DNA of 64,000 nt from Oreohelix idahoensis (taxonomy: Eukaryota; Mollusca; Gastropoda; Stylommatophora; Oreohelicidae), in NCBI GenBank assembly GCA_024509875.1, contig JAMPIV010005832.1, positions 62,001 to 126,000 on the forward strand, read 5' to 3'. A program made the translations under genes and the position numbers. Positions 19,700-32,075 of the stretch are shown piece after piece (within the stretch, counting starts at the first letter, position 1; every line of letters starts with the position of its first letter). The notes beneath the pieces are model-generated. The model was not told the origin of the DNA. It was given only the letters and a program-made list of their open reading frames with translations, and did not search any database.

Positions 19700-20933
19700 T
19701 ATTCATGTGTTAATGTAAGCGTTTACTCATACAGCGTGTAATTTGTAAACGTAAGTGTCACAGATGGAAATAGTGCAGCAGTGATCATCCACTTTTGCCC
19801 TTCCCCATCTAGTTTATTTGGTTTTACATGAACGAAGGATTCACTAGTGCAATTAACACGTGAGCCGTTTGGAAATTAAGCACGGTGGAACAGAGAGAGC
19901 GTGGAGCATGGCGTAATAGATTCTTTAATCAGGGGCGATGTTAAGTCTGAGACGGACCTTGGATTGTAAAACTTTCAGGGGAATTAATTGCGTAGATGAT
20001 ATTCGGCAAGGCGGAGATGATGAAAGTCAAGCCAGAGAGGCTGTTGGCGGCAGAGGTGGTAAAATTACCTTTGATTCAAGAATCGAACGGCAAATGGGCT
20101 CGGGTCTGGCAGTAGGTGTGACTTTCGCATTAAAGAGCGATAGAACGGAATTTACGGATATATATCATGTCTCTCCGATAGCCATGATCAGTTGTTCAGA
20201 AATCTATCTGAAATTCACTAGGTCGATATCTTAGATTTCTCGTACAGAGTGAAAATTATTAGATTTTCGTGGAGTGTTTCATTTTTCTGATTGCGGTAAT
20301 TTATATACTAGCCTTTAAGTGATTTAGTGTGTTTCAAGTTTTCTTTATATTTCACTGAGATTTCTGTGCTAATTAAATAACTTATAGCTAAATCTTGTTC
20401 AGCCGTAAAGTAAATTTAATTACTCGCTATCTATTTCCCAGTAAGAGATGTTTTAAATTGACTAGTACATACATTAAATAACTGTCTACTGACGGTGTAT
20501 ATTATTTACTTTTATCCATTTTATGTAATTTTTTAAATGACTAGTGTTCCTATCACGCGTTAAAAACGATAGGATAAGCTAGACACGTATGTTTTAAATC
20601 TAATTTATAACGGAGTGGTGAAGAGGTCCTATTTTATCACGTGTTAGATATGATATTGATAATTTGGTTAAATGTTTATATTTTCTTTCCTAAAATCTAG
20701 GCTGATCAACCTGAGTACTAGCGGTTTTTTTATGGCCATATGAACTTATGATCATACGAACTTATAATACTATAAGCATCCAGGGATATTTAATATTGAT
20801 GAGCTTCTTGCTGTGACCTGTGTGGTCCAATTTTCCTTATTTTCTTGAGAGAAACCAGAATAGAACCATTAAATTATAATATTAACTGGACCAGAACTAT
20901 TACCAGATTTACTTATATCAACCTCACCAGCCA
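19700..20933. other. No gene recognised
   Basis: Left flank of the large LTR composite. One open frame (19938-20234) has no recognisable domain. Confidence 0.5.
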
Positions 20934-20938
20934 GCTGT

Positions 20939-23401
20939 TGTGGTAAAGTGGGATGTTATAAATATTTATAGGGGACTTAGTGTACTGACTGAGATCAGCT
21001 GTGAAGGTATCTATATCTAATAAGAGTAGTGTATTATAGATAACCTTACTTGCTGCCACATATGTATACCTCAGTCAGAATTATTCTGGAATAGTGTAAT
21101 GACTACGTTATATGTCTAGGGTATGTGTATGATGAAGTGTAAGTCATAACAACAACAGACAGATAAACAATTTAATTTATTCCACCACACTTGACAACAC
21201 TGTGACACTCACATACATAAAACACTCTACGAGGATATCTTAAAGGAGTCACTGATAACTTTTCAAATAACAATATGTATTCAGTGCTGTCATGAATGTA
21301 TATGTGTCCTGATTCAAATACAAAGGGAACCAGGAATCACAATCAATTTTAATTACAAGTTATATGTACAGAATTTATCAATATGAATCTTGTAGTGACA
21401 TATATTATTAATAGTATCCTATGTGTGTCAGTTGTGTAGTAGTAATATGAGGTAATACTGGTTTTGTTTTGTTTTTTCAAGCTCTGTTGGTATTTGTCAT
21501 CATGACTTCAATAGTTTGTCTTTGTTGGAACTAGTATTGGAGATGTTCTCAGTTCCTGGCATTAAAACAATTAAATTCCCCTCTTAATTTTATTTTACAG
21601 TGTCATTTTAAGATGGGGGTACATAATGTTGAGCTCCATGGCCACACTCTCTTATCTTTCGTGATGACTGCAGTAAAAGACTCCTCTGCTCGATTACTTT
21701 AATGAGTTCTGGAGCCACCCCACTGGTTGCTATATGGACCAAGGAGTATGCTGTCCACCTCTGGCTTCAGCAAAGCTCTGACCAGGTGCTGCTCAATAAC
21801 TTTAAGACCACGGTCCCTGAAACAAGAAGGTTGTACCTTCTACGTCAGAACTAATTTACACTCTATTTCTACACTGAGCACAATACATCACAAACATTGA
21901 GTTCAGAGCGTTAGGCCAACTGTCAGCTTCATCTGAAATACTTTATACCAGTATTTCCCTCCCTAATGGTTACCACGCCTCTGCAATTCCAGCATTATTT
22001 CTGTCTAATCAATAATCTAGGTGTCAGTGTACTGTTTGGCCATTCCATGCAGTTTTACTTTCCTCCGACACCTTCTGTTCAGGCTGGAGCTCTATAGGCT
22101 TTACATCATGTTCGCTACTGAACTACACATATATACAAACATAAATTATCAATTTACATTCAATTTTCATTAAAAGATATTGAATATTTCAAGCTTACCA
22201 CAATTTATAGAAATAATAAACAGTTTCGTTGACTGGCAATGAATATAGCACAACTCCGATCTGCCGATGTCCCAGGCTTTATTTTATAAAAAATATACAC
22301 TGGTGCTCAACGCACTGCTTCTTAGTAGGTTTATTACAAGATGTGGCAATGAACAGACGCTCTGAATTGAGTATATTCGCAGCTCTACCCAATCAAACCA
22401 TGTCTACACATCTTTTCAAAAAAAAAAATACTCCTTTTCACGTTTCCCCTGACAACACAAGATAGTATTTATAGCCTGACCAATCGTGTTTAGTCTTACA
22501 TTTGTGGCGCTCCAATCAAATAGGAGTTAACATGGTAGGCTATTTCTGTAACGTAATGTTTTTTCAAACACGTTATAAAAAAAATTTTATGAGCAGAAAT
22601 GATTTCATGCTGTCAGGCACCCCCACTATTTTATTTTGGTTATAATTTGGTAATTCCTAGACTATTTGCGTAACGTTTTACATATTCTTTGTCAGCAAAC
22701 CCTAAGGAACCCAAATATACAAATTTAAAAGAGCTAAGTGGCTGCGTTCAAAATATGTGTTTTCCAAAGATAGTCGTATATTTGTTCTTTATTCCTTTTC
22801 GTTGTTTAGAACCGCCACCTGTCCTGCCTTTTCCACTGTTATGTCATACTAAAGTCAGGAGCTTAGATGTAAATCAGTAGAATTTCATATTTCCTACTAA
22901 GCATTTTTCATATTTTTTAAACCTGATTCTTGTAGTAATAGTGTTTCTTTTTCACTGACTATATGAAAAAAAGTTATTGCTAGTGGCCTTACACGTGGGA
23001 TTTGCGTTACTATTAATCGCGCGACGCGTGTAGTGTTGCATGCTTCCTGCCTTCATTCGCCCCTCTCTCTCTCCTGCTTTATCTGTCTTTTAGTTACGCC
23101 GTGTATGGAATGAATGAAATATTAAATCTAGGTCATTGATCAGCTTGCGTATCTCAAGGTTTTTCCAAGAAATACAGTACACGTTTCATTGAAGAAAGCG
23201 TGCAGCGACACAGTAGGCTTTTACTATCAACGTGAAAGCGTTACAATTTGCCGACGAAGTAGAAAACAAGGGGGATTTCGAGTACAGTCATTGTGACAGC
23301 ACTGTTCTTTTACCATTCTTCTTCCTTTATTTATTATATGTATTTATTAGGCTTTAGATTTACTTGATAATTTATATATGTGGATTAGAATATTCACGAC
23401 A
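20939..23401 (-). repeat. LTR 1 (left; 3' LTR of the left unit)
   Basis: 2463 bp, near-identical to 27655-30108 and 34342-36797. It has private differences: TATAGAAATAATAAAC near 22207, a longer T-run near 21474, a diverged end at 23305-23395, and a missing C in the terminal TATTCACGACA. No meaningful open frame inside. The outer boundary is set by GCTGT and by the switch to unique sequence. Confidence 0.95.
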
Positions 23402-23412
23402 TCTCCCCTCTT
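23402..23412 (-). promoter_or_regulatory. Polypurine tract, left unit
   Basis: Minus strand AAGAGGGGAGA directly abuts the TG that starts LTR 1. This is the expected plus-strand priming site for reverse transcription. Identical in the right unit. Confidence 0.88.
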
Positions 23413-23468
23413 AAAACAGACATTATATGTCAGTCCTTTATTCTATATACACATAGAGAAATTTATTA

Positions 23469-25367
23469 TTATTTCTGGGGTTTACGGTGATTCTCATCAC
23501 ACGGATGGCGGCTTAAAAAATCCGCTCCCAAATTTGTTTTTCCAGATATATACTCAATGCTAAAATTATATGGAGCCAAAAGTAAGGACCATCGGAGTAA
23601 CCTAGAGTTCTCATGCCTAGCCTGTGCTAGAAACGATAAAGGTTTGTGATCCGTTTGCAACTTAAATGCCTTCCCATACAGATAAATATTGAATTTCTTT
23701 ATTGCCCATATTACTGCAAGACATTCTTTTTCGCTAGTTGAGTAGTTGATTTCAGCTTTATTCAACTTTCTGCTAGCATATGCCACTGGGCTTAATTCCC
23801 CATCCAATGCATCTGATTTCTGTAGTAGAGTTGCACCTAACCCAATATTACTGGCATCCGTCCTTACTATGAATTCTTGACTTAAGTCAGGTAATTTCAA
23901 AATAGGTTTGCTTGTGAGCTTTTCCTTCAATTCCTGGTAAGCCATTTCACATTGTGGTGTCCATGTAATGCGATCTGGATGTCCTTTACGTGTCAAATCA
24001 GTTAACGGTGCACATATGGAATTAAAGTTTTTGATATACTTCTGGTAGAAACCACATAATGAGACAAAGGATCTCACGTCCTTCTTGGTTTGTGGTCTCG
24101 GGGCTTTCTTTAGTTTCTCTAAATTCTTTGGGTCAGGGGTCATGTTTCCCTGATAAACTGTGTGTCCCAAAAATTCCAATTCTTTACATCCAACGCAACA
24201 TTTGGTTGGTCGGGCTGTTAAATTTGCTTCCCTAAGTCGATTAAACAGCATATTCAGAGAGTCAATGTGTTCCTCAAATGTTTCTGTTGCTATAAGGATA
24301 TCATCCATGAAATTTGTTATATATGGATTATTCAGAGGGTCCAATAATTTTCTCATCATTCTAGAGAAGACACTAGGCGCATTCTTCAATCCAAATGGCA
24401 ATCTATTAAACTCATAGTGTCCTTCTGAGGTACTAAAAGCTAGGTATGGTCTAACCTCAGGCTTTACTGGAATCTGATAGTATCCTTTACTCAGATCCAC
24501 TTTTGAGAAATATTTAGCTTTATTTAGTCTGGCAAACAGCTGATTTGTATCCGGCAATGGATCCACCTGTCCTTCTGTAATAGCATTCAGTCTCCTGTAA
24601 TCTATACAGAGTCTATGTTCTCCAGAGGGCTTCCTTAAGAGTACAACACCGGAACTATACGAAGATTCACTGTGCGAAATAATTCCTTCCTTCAACAGAT
24701 AGTCTATCTCTTCCTTCAAAGCTTTCTCCTTAGCAAACGGAATCGAATATGGTTTCATACAGACAGGTGTGGGGTCTATCAGTTTCATATCATATTCCAA
24801 TAGGTTTGTATGCCCTGGTCGGTCTGTTAACACCTCTGCATGATTATTTAGAACCTGTTGCACTCTCTCTTTCTGAGTTTTCGTTAAATGTGTACTGATT
24901 TTCACCTGTGCTGCTGTCTCACAGGGGTGTAATGGATATTCAAATGATGAAAGTGGTTCCTTTTTCATCTCCATGGCGATGGACAAGGTCAACAAGTGTG
25001 TCTCTTCCTGATGTTCTCTTTCCAAATATTTCTTCAGGAGATTCACATGATAGATTTTTTCTTTCCCCTTCTTATCTATCTTATAATTTGTTCTAGACAC
25101 CTTCTCTAAAACTGTATATGGACCTTGCCATCCAATCTGTAACTTATTCTGACTCCCGGGGAGAAGAAGCAGTACCTTCTCTCCCACAGCCAAATCTCTG
25201 TCTTTCGCCTTCCTGTTATAATAGGCAGCATGTTTCTTCCTGGCTTGTTTCAAATTTTCATTGGCAAGTTTCCAGCCAGTTTTTAAACGAGTGGTCAGCT
25301 CATTCACATATTGGTATGAAGATGTAATGTTTTCCTCTGCCTTTTCATCAGTCCACGTTCTTAACAA
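23469..25367 (-). CDS. Pol ORF, left unit: integrase GPY/F end, RT, RNase H
   Basis: 632 residues in the annotated frame (first codon TTG; the frame opens a little upstream, about 25390, after a stop). Order: end of integrase (basic YYNRKAKDRD, then GPY/F motif GWQGPYTV at residues 79-86 and YHVNLLKKY), RT (KVDLSKGYYQIP with Asp291, LPFGLKNAPSVF, catalytic FMDD at 353-356), then RNase H (TDAS Asp504, EKE near 547, TDHKPL Asp573, GADFLSRH Asp616). It stops about 56 bp before the PPT, so no integrase follows RNase H. RT and RNase H are of Ty3/gypsy type. The catalytic integrase core is missing and no protease is present. The ORF lacks its own clear ATG and probably needs frameshifting or a spliced or internal start. 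It is open here, whereas the right copy has a one-base deletion. Confidence 0.92.
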   Translation of the reverse strand: MLRTWTDEKAEENITSSYQYVNELTTRLKTGWKLANENLKQARKKHAAYYNRKAKDRDLAVGEKVLLLLPGSQNKLQIGWQGPYTVLEKVSRTNYKIDKKGKEKIYHVNLLKKYLEREHQEETHLLTLSIAMEMKKEPLSSFEYPLHPCETAAQVKISTHLTKTQKERVQQVLNNHAEVLTDRPGHTNLLEYDMKLIDPTPVCMKPYSIPFAKEKALKEEIDYLLKEGIISHSESSYSSGVVLLRKPSGEHRLCIDYRRLNAITEGQVDPLPDTNQLFARLNKAKYFSKVDLSKGYYQIPVKPEVRPYLAFSTSEGHYEFNRLPFGLKNAPSVFSRMMRKLLDPLNNPYITNFMDDILIATETFEEHIDSLNMLFNRLREANLTARPTKCCVGCKELEFLGHTVYQGNMTPDPKNLEKLKKAPRPQTKKDVRSFVSLCGFYQKYIKNFNSICAPLTDLTRKGHPDRITWTPQCEMAYQELKEKLTSKPILKLPDLSQEFIVRTDASNIGLGATLLQKSDALDGELSPVAYASRKLNKAEINYSTSEKECLAVIWAIKKFNIYLYGKAFKLQTDHKPLSFLAQARHENSRLLRWSLLLAPYNFSIEYISGKTNLGADFLSRHPCDENHRKPQK

Positions 25368-25487
25368 AGCTACATATGGACCTTTAATTTTGTGGACCTA
25401 TTTGTCCATGCACCGGTATGGTCTCTTCCACTCGAAGCTCTATAGTGATGATTTTTCTTCCCAGAATTATCATGCATAAAACGACCG

Positions 25488-27449
25488 CTACCAATTTTTT
25501 TTTTTGGGGCTTTCTCCCCACTTAAAATTCTTGATGAGAGATTTCCTCTCTACATCCTCTTCCTCCAGTTTGTTTAAGTCCGATTGAGGGATTTTCGGCT
25601 TATCCTGGGGTAAGACATCTTTTTGCACTCTCCGCATAGTGGCCATTGTAAAACAGTTAAGTGAAGCTTGTCCGTGAAAAGGGGCTTCCCATTCCATTTG
25701 GTCCACTTTATCAAATCTATTTTTCTTTTTATTATCAGGCCTAATTTTGCCCCGTGGCGTGTCCAGGTCCTGATCAATGTTCCCACTTGTGGGTGTTCCC
25801 TCATGTGCTATGCTACACCTTTCTACAAAATTCTCAATGTCCCATCTTGCTTTGGGCCAATAATAATTGTGAGCCACCTTTTGAATGATGGTACCTATCT
25901 TCTCATGGTCCCCATCTGGTTTCACATGTAGGCTCCTTATTAAGTCTGCCCTATATCTTTTAGGAAGTACCAGCTGTCCCTGACCTTTGGATCTAGCTCC
26001 AGTCTTCCTATACATCAACTTGTTTTTCATGTAAAAATCTCCCTTGCCTGGAGTTGTATGACAAGTTGACAATTTTCTGAAACAAGGCTTGAGTGTTTTA
26101 TCCCCAGCCTGTGCCTTCCTCATCTCTTCTGGAGTGGTATCCAACATAATATCCTCCTCCTGTCTTGAGGTCGACCTGACCTGAAGGGTGGCCATATACA
26201 CAGGTTTCCTTCTGCAATGGTCAGTGTCATGATTGTTCATCTTACAATTTTTACACCACCTTTTTCCTTGGTTGAAAGATTTTCTTTCATCATATTTCCT
26301 TTCATCGAATTGTGGGGTTTTATTTTTATTTTCATACCGTGGCCTATCAAACTGGTGCTTACCTTTGTTTTGATCCCTAGGATCAAATTTATTAAAGTTC
26401 TGTGGTGCCCTAAAGTTATCCACTTGTTTCTTTTTATTACCTGTTACCTCTGCTTGAGCTGCTTGATACCTTTCAGCAACATTTAGCAACTCACCCAGCC
26501 TCTCTGCACCTTGTTCCATGAGAAACTTTCTCAGGTCTGGAGCCATGGACTCTCTTAATTGCTCTATAAGGACCATTTCCTTAAGATCTTGGGTTTTCCC
26601 CAGAGAAGTCCATTTCTCCAAGTATGTCTCTATTCGTGCAGAGAACTGGTGATAGGTTTCACCTGACAGTAGTTTAGCATTCCTAAATTTTTTCCTATAA
26701 AATTCTGCATTCTTTTCATATCTTAACAAAAGAGCCTGCTTTAGCATGTCATAATTTTCCTGATCACTTCTGCTCATTTTTGCAAAAACTTCATAAGCTG
26801 CCCCACGAAGTCCTTGAGATAACTTTAAGCTCCACCTTTCTCTCTCTAACCCATATGTGGTAGCTAATAGTTCATACCTATTTAGATAGCTCTCTATATC
26901 ATCGTCTTTCTCAACAAAATGATCTAAATGAAAATTCATAGCTGAGGTTGAGGCTCCTTGGCTAGCAGTGGCATCAGAGGCAAAGGGACTGGCACCATTT
27001 TCAGGAGCATGGCCTTGAAACTCAAACTCCCTTAGTCGTAACTCATGTTCCCTTTGTAATCTCTTCTCCTCCTTTTCTGCTTCCCTTTCTGCAGCTAATT
27101 TCTTCTCTTCCCTTTCTGCAGCTAATTTCTTCTCTTCTCTTTCTGCAGCTAATTTCTTCTCTTCTCTTCTGCAGCCTGTCTTCTTTCCTCGGCTTCCAAT
27201 GCTTTAGCCTCTTTGTCAGCCTCAATCTGCAACCTCTTAGCCTCAGCCTCAATCTGCAACCTCTTAGCCTCTTATTTCTTATCTTTCAGCCTCTAATTTT
27301 CTTTCGGCCTCTTTTTCTAATCTTCTTTCTTCCCGTTCAATATATTTGTCACATTCCGCAGTGACATAAGAAATCATAATTTGCCCGTCCATTCCTAACT
27401 CTTTCGCAGTCTGTACAGCAGCAGATCGAAATTTTGCCAGGTCGGCCAT
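25488..27449 (-). pseudogene. Gag (with integrase zinc domain), left unit, frameshifted
   Basis: Same protein as the right-hand 686-residue Gag, from an ATG at 27449. Broken in at least two places: in the N-terminal coiled-coil repeats (about 27170-27290, where the tandem repeat differs in copy number, CTTTCTGCAG is shortened to CTTCTGCAG, and a CAATCTGCAACCTC block is duplicated), and at a T-run at 25494-25506 that changes the C-terminus to KKKNW. The intact middle (25488-26939) keeps the capsid, CCHC knuckle and integrase zinc-domain segments. Confidence 0.88.
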
Positions 27450-27631
27450 TGTCTAACAGATAAATGTCTAAAATATGTAACTAAACAATTTTATCTATGA
27501 CTAACTAACTTAGGACAACACAGGCACTGTGAGCTCAACCTTATTTATTTTCACCCAAGGATACCTTTTAATTCTTATTATTCCCTGAAGTGAATTACCC
27601 CCAATATTTGTAATAGGGAAAGATTCAAAAT

Positions 27632-27649
27632 CCCGAGAGCGAGACCCCA
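27632..27649 (-). promoter_or_regulatory. Candidate primer-binding site, left unit
   Basis: Minus strand TGGGGTCTCGCTCTCGGG lies 5 nt after the end of LTR 2. Its complement ends in CCCCA and is preceded by a T-loop-like TTCAAAATCCC, as expected for a tRNA 3' end. I could not assign the tRNA species. Confidence 0.55.
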
Positions 27650-27654
27650 ATATA

Positions 27655-30108
27655 TGTGGTGAAGTGGGATGTTATAAATATTTATAGGGGACTTAGTGTA
27701 CTGACTGAGATCAGCTGTGAAGGTATCTATATCTAATAAGAGTAGTGTATTATAGATAACCTTACTTGCTGCCACATATGTATACCTCAGTCAGAATTAT
27801 TCTGGAATAGTGTGATGACTACGTTATATGTCTAGGGTATGTGTATGATGAAGTGTAAGTCATAACAACAACAGACAGATAAACAATTTAATTTATTCCA
27901 CCACACTTGACAACACTGTGACACTCACATACATAAAACACTCTACGAGGATATCTTAAAGGAGTCACTGATAACTTTTCAAATAACAATATGTATTCAG
28001 TGCTGTCATGAATGTATATGTGTCCTGATTCAAATACAAAGGGAACCAGGAATCACAATCAATTTTAATTACAAGTTATATGTACAGAATTTATCAATAT
28101 GAATCTTGTAGTGACATATATTATTAATAGTATCCTATGTGTGTCAGTTGTGTAGTAGTAATCTGAGGTAATACTGGTTTTGTTTTGTTCAAGCTCTGTT
28201 GGTATTTGTCATCATGACTTCAATAGTTTGTCTTTGTTGGAACTAGTATTGGAGATGTTCTCAGTTCCTGGCATTAAAACAATTAAATTCCCCTCTTAAT
28301 TTTATTTTACAGTGTCATTTTAAGATGGGGGTACATAATGTTGAGCTCCATGGCCACACTCTCTTATCTTTCGTGATGACTGCAGTAAAAGACTCCTCTG
28401 CTCGATTACTTTAATGAGTTCTGGAGCCACCCCACTGGTTGCTATATGGACCAAGGAGTATGCTGTCCACCTCTGGCTTCAGCAAAGCTCTGACCAGGTG
28501 CTGCTCAATAACTTTAAGACCACGGTCCCTGAAACAAGAAGGTTGTACCTCCTACTTCAAAACTAATTTATACTCTATTTCTACACTGAGCACAATACAT
28601 CACAAACATTGAGTTCAGAGCGTTAGGCCAACTGTCAGCTTCATCTGAAATACTTTATACCAGTATTTCCCTCCCTAATGGTTACCACGCCTCTGCAATT
28701 CCAGCATTATTTCTGTCTAGTCAATAATCTAGGTGTCAGTGTACTGTTTGGCCATTCCATGCAGTTTTACTTTCCTCCGACACCTTCTGTTCAGGCTGGA
28801 GCTCTATAGGCTTTACATCATGTTCGCTACTGAACTACACATATATACAGACATAAATTATCAATTTACATTCAATTTTCATTAAAAGATATTGAATATT
28901 TCAAGCTTACCACAATTCATAGAAATAATAAACAGTTTCGTTGACTGGCAATGAATATAGCACAACTCCGATCTGCCGATGTCCCAGGCTTTATTTTAAA
29001 AAAATATACACTGGTGCTCAACGCACTGCTTCTTAGTAGGTTTATTACAAGATGTGGCAATGAACAGACGCTCTGAATTGAGTATATTCGCAGCTCTACC
29101 CAATCAAACCATGTCTACACATCTTTTCAAAAAAAAAATACTCCTTTTCACGTTTCCCCTGACAACACAAGATAGTATTTATAGCCTGACCAATCGTGTT
29201 TAGTCTTACATTTGTGGCGCTCCAATCAAATAGGAGTTAACATGGTAGGCTATTTCTGTAACGTAATGTTTTTTCAAACACGTTATAAAAAAAATTTTAT
29301 GAGCAGAAATGATTTCATGCTGTCAGGCACCCCCACTATTTTATTTTGGTTATAATTTGGTAATTCCTAGACTATTTGCGTAACGTTTTACATATTCTTT
29401 GTCAGCAAACCCTAAGGAACCCAAATATACAAATTTAAAAGAGCTAAGTGGCTGCGTTCAAAATATGTGTTTTCCAAAGATAGTCGTATATTTGTTCTTT
29501 ATTCCTTTTCGTTGTTTAGAACCGCCACCTGTCCTGCCTTTTCCACTGTTATGTCATACTAAAGTCAGGAGCTTAGATGTAAATCAGTAGAATTTCATAT
29601 TTCCTACTAAGCATTTTTCATATTTTTAAACCTGATTCTTGTAGTAATAGTGTTTCTTTTTCACTGACTATATGAAAAAAAGTTATTGCTAGTGGCCTTA
29701 CACGTGGGATTTGCGTTACTATTAATCGCGCGACGCGTGTAGTGTTGCATGCTTCCTGCCTTCATTCGCCCCTCTCTCTCTCCTGCTTTATCTGTCTTTT
29801 AGTTACGCCGTGTATGGAATGAATGAAATATTAAATCTAGGTCATTGATCAGCTTGCGTATCTCAAGGTTTTTCCAAGAAATACAGTACACGTTTCATTG
29901 AAGAAAGCGTGCAGCGACACAGTAGGCTTTTACTATCAACGTGAAAGCGTTACAATTTGCCGACGAAGTAGAAAACAAGGGGATTTCGAGTACAGTCATT
30001 GTGACAGCACTGTTCTTTTACCATTTCTCTTTTCTTTTATTAAATTTATTTGTTAGGCTTTACATTTACCTTTTAATTTATATATGGGGATTAGAATATT
30101 CCACGACA
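27655..30108 (-). repeat. LTR 2 (middle, shared by both units)
   Basis: 2454 bp; serves as 5' LTR of the left unit and 3' LTR of the right unit. It has private variants where LTR 1 and LTR 3 agree (for example CTCCTACTTCAAAACTAATTTATACTC at 28549-28575 instead of the TTCTACGTCAGAA form, shown here only as a position marker, and CTAGTCAATAAT near 28718). At its high-coordinate end it resembles LTR 3 more than LTR 1. Confidence 0.95.
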
Positions 30109-30119
30109 TCTCCCCTCTT
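30109..30119 (-). promoter_or_regulatory. Polypurine tract, right unit
   Basis: Minus strand AAGAGGGGAGA abuts the TG of LTR 2, identical to the left unit. Confidence 0.88.
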
Positions 30120-30175
30120 AAAACAGACATTATATGTCAGTCCTTTATTCTATATACACATAGAGAAATTTATTA

Positions 30176-32073
30176 TTATTTCTGGGGTTTACGGTGATTC
30201 TCATCACACGGATGGCGGCTTAAAAAATCCGCTCCCAAATTTGTTTTTCCAGATATATACTCAATGCTAAAATTATATGGAGCCAAAAGTAAGGACCATC
30301 GGAGTAACCTAGAGTTCTCATGCCTAGCCTGTGCTAGAAACGATAAAGGTTTGTGATCCGTTTGCAACTTAAATGCCTTCCCATACAGATAAATATTGAA
30401 TTTCTTTATTGCCCATATTACTGCAAGACATTCTTTTTCGCTAGTTGAGTAGTTGATTTCAGCTTTATTCAACTTTCTGCTAGCATATGCCACTGGGCTT
30501 AATTCCCCATCCAATGCATCTGATTTCTGTAGTAGAGTTGCACCTAACCCAATATTACTGGCATCCGTCCTTACTATGAATTCTTGACTTAAGTCAGGTA
30601 ATTTCAAAATAGGTTTACTTGTGAGCTTTTCCTTCAATTCTGGTAAGCCATTTCACATTGTGGTGTCCATGTAATGCGATCTGGATGTCCTTTACGTGTC
30701 AAATCAGTTAACGGTGCACATATGGAATTAAAGTTTTTGATATACTTCTGGTAGAAACCACATAATGAGACAAAGGATCTCACGTCCTTCTTGGTTTGTG
30801 GTCTCGGGGCTTTCTTTAGTTTCTCTAAATTCTTTGGGTCAGGGGTCATGTTTCCCTGATAAACTGTGTGTCCCAAAAATTCCAATTCTTTACATCCAAC
30901 GCAACATTTGGTTGGTCGGGCTGTTAAATTTGCTTCCCTAAGTCGATTAAACAGCATATTCAGAGAGTCAATGTGTTCCTCAAATGTTTCTGTTGCTATA
31001 AGGATATCATCCATGAAATTTGTTATATATGGATTATTCAGAGGGTCCAATAATTTTCTCATCATTCTAGAGAAGACACTAGGCGCATTCTTCAATCCAA
31101 ATGGCAATCTATTAAACTCATAGTGTCCTTCTGAGGTACTAAAAGCTAGGTATGGTCTAACCTCAGGCTTTACTGGAATCTGATAGTATCCTTTACTCAG
31201 ATCCACTTTTGAGAAATATTTAGCTTTATTTAGTCTGGCAAACAGCTGATTTGTATCCGGCAATGGATCCACCTGTCCTTCTGTAATAGCATTCAGTCTC
31301 CTGTAATCTATACAGAGTCTATGTTCTCCAGAGGGCTTCCTTAAGAGTACAACACCGGAACTATACGAAGATTCACTGTGCGAAATAATTCCTTCCTTCA
31401 ACAGATAGTCTATCTCTTCCTTCAAAGCTTTCTCCTTAGCAAACGGAATCGAATATGGTTTCATACAGTCAGGTTTGGGGTCTATCAGTTTCATATCATA
31501 TTCCAATAGGTTTGTATGCCCTGATCGGTCTGTTAACACCTCTGCATGATTATTTAGAACCTGTTGCACTCTCTCTTTCTGAGTTTTCGTTAAATGTGTA
31601 CTGATTTTCACCTGTGCTGCTGTCTCACAGGGGTGTAATGGATATTCAAATGATGAAAGTGGTTCCTTTTTCATCTCCATGGCGATGGACAAGGTCAACA
31701 AGTGTGTCTCATCCTGATGTTCTCTTTCCAAATATTTCTTCAGGAGATTCACATGATAGATTTTTTCTTTCCCCTTCTTATCTATCTTATAATTTGTTCT
31801 AGACACCTTCTCTAAAACTGTATATGGACCTTGCCATCCAATCTGTAACTTATTCTGACTCCCGGGGAGAAGAAGCAGTACCTTCTCTCCCACAGCCAAA
31901 TCTCTGTCTTTCGCCTTCCTGTTATAATAGGCAGCATGTTTCTTCCTGGCTTGTTTCAAATTTTCATTGGCAAGTTTCCAGCCAGTTTTTAAACGAGTGG
32001 TCAGCTCATTCACATATTGGTATGAAGATGTAATGTTTTCCTCTGCCTTTTCATCAGTCCACGTTCTTAACAA
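30176..32073 (-). pseudogene. Pol ORF, right unit, one-base frameshift
   Basis: Same protein as the left pol. It reads from 32073 through the GPY/F domain, the whole RT (FMDD intact) and into the RT connection. One C is missing near 30640 (CAATTCTGG against CAATTCCTGG in the left copy), so the RNase H part (30176-30637) lies in another frame. Amino-acid differences from the left copy are few (EHQD for EHQE, DRSG for DRPG, PKPDC for PTPVC). The domain order, with integrase pieces before RT, is the same. Confidence 0.92.
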
Positions 32074-32075
32074 AG

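Noticed and set aside
22689..22880. 63-residue ORF repeated in all three LTRs (also 29399-29590 and 36089-36280)
   Set aside because: Conservation is explained by LTR identity. It starts from a non-ATG codon and resembles nothing known.
24160..26486. Plus-strand frames opposite gag and pol (and their copies at 30866-33194)
   Set aside because: They are antisense shadows of the retrotransposon ORFs.
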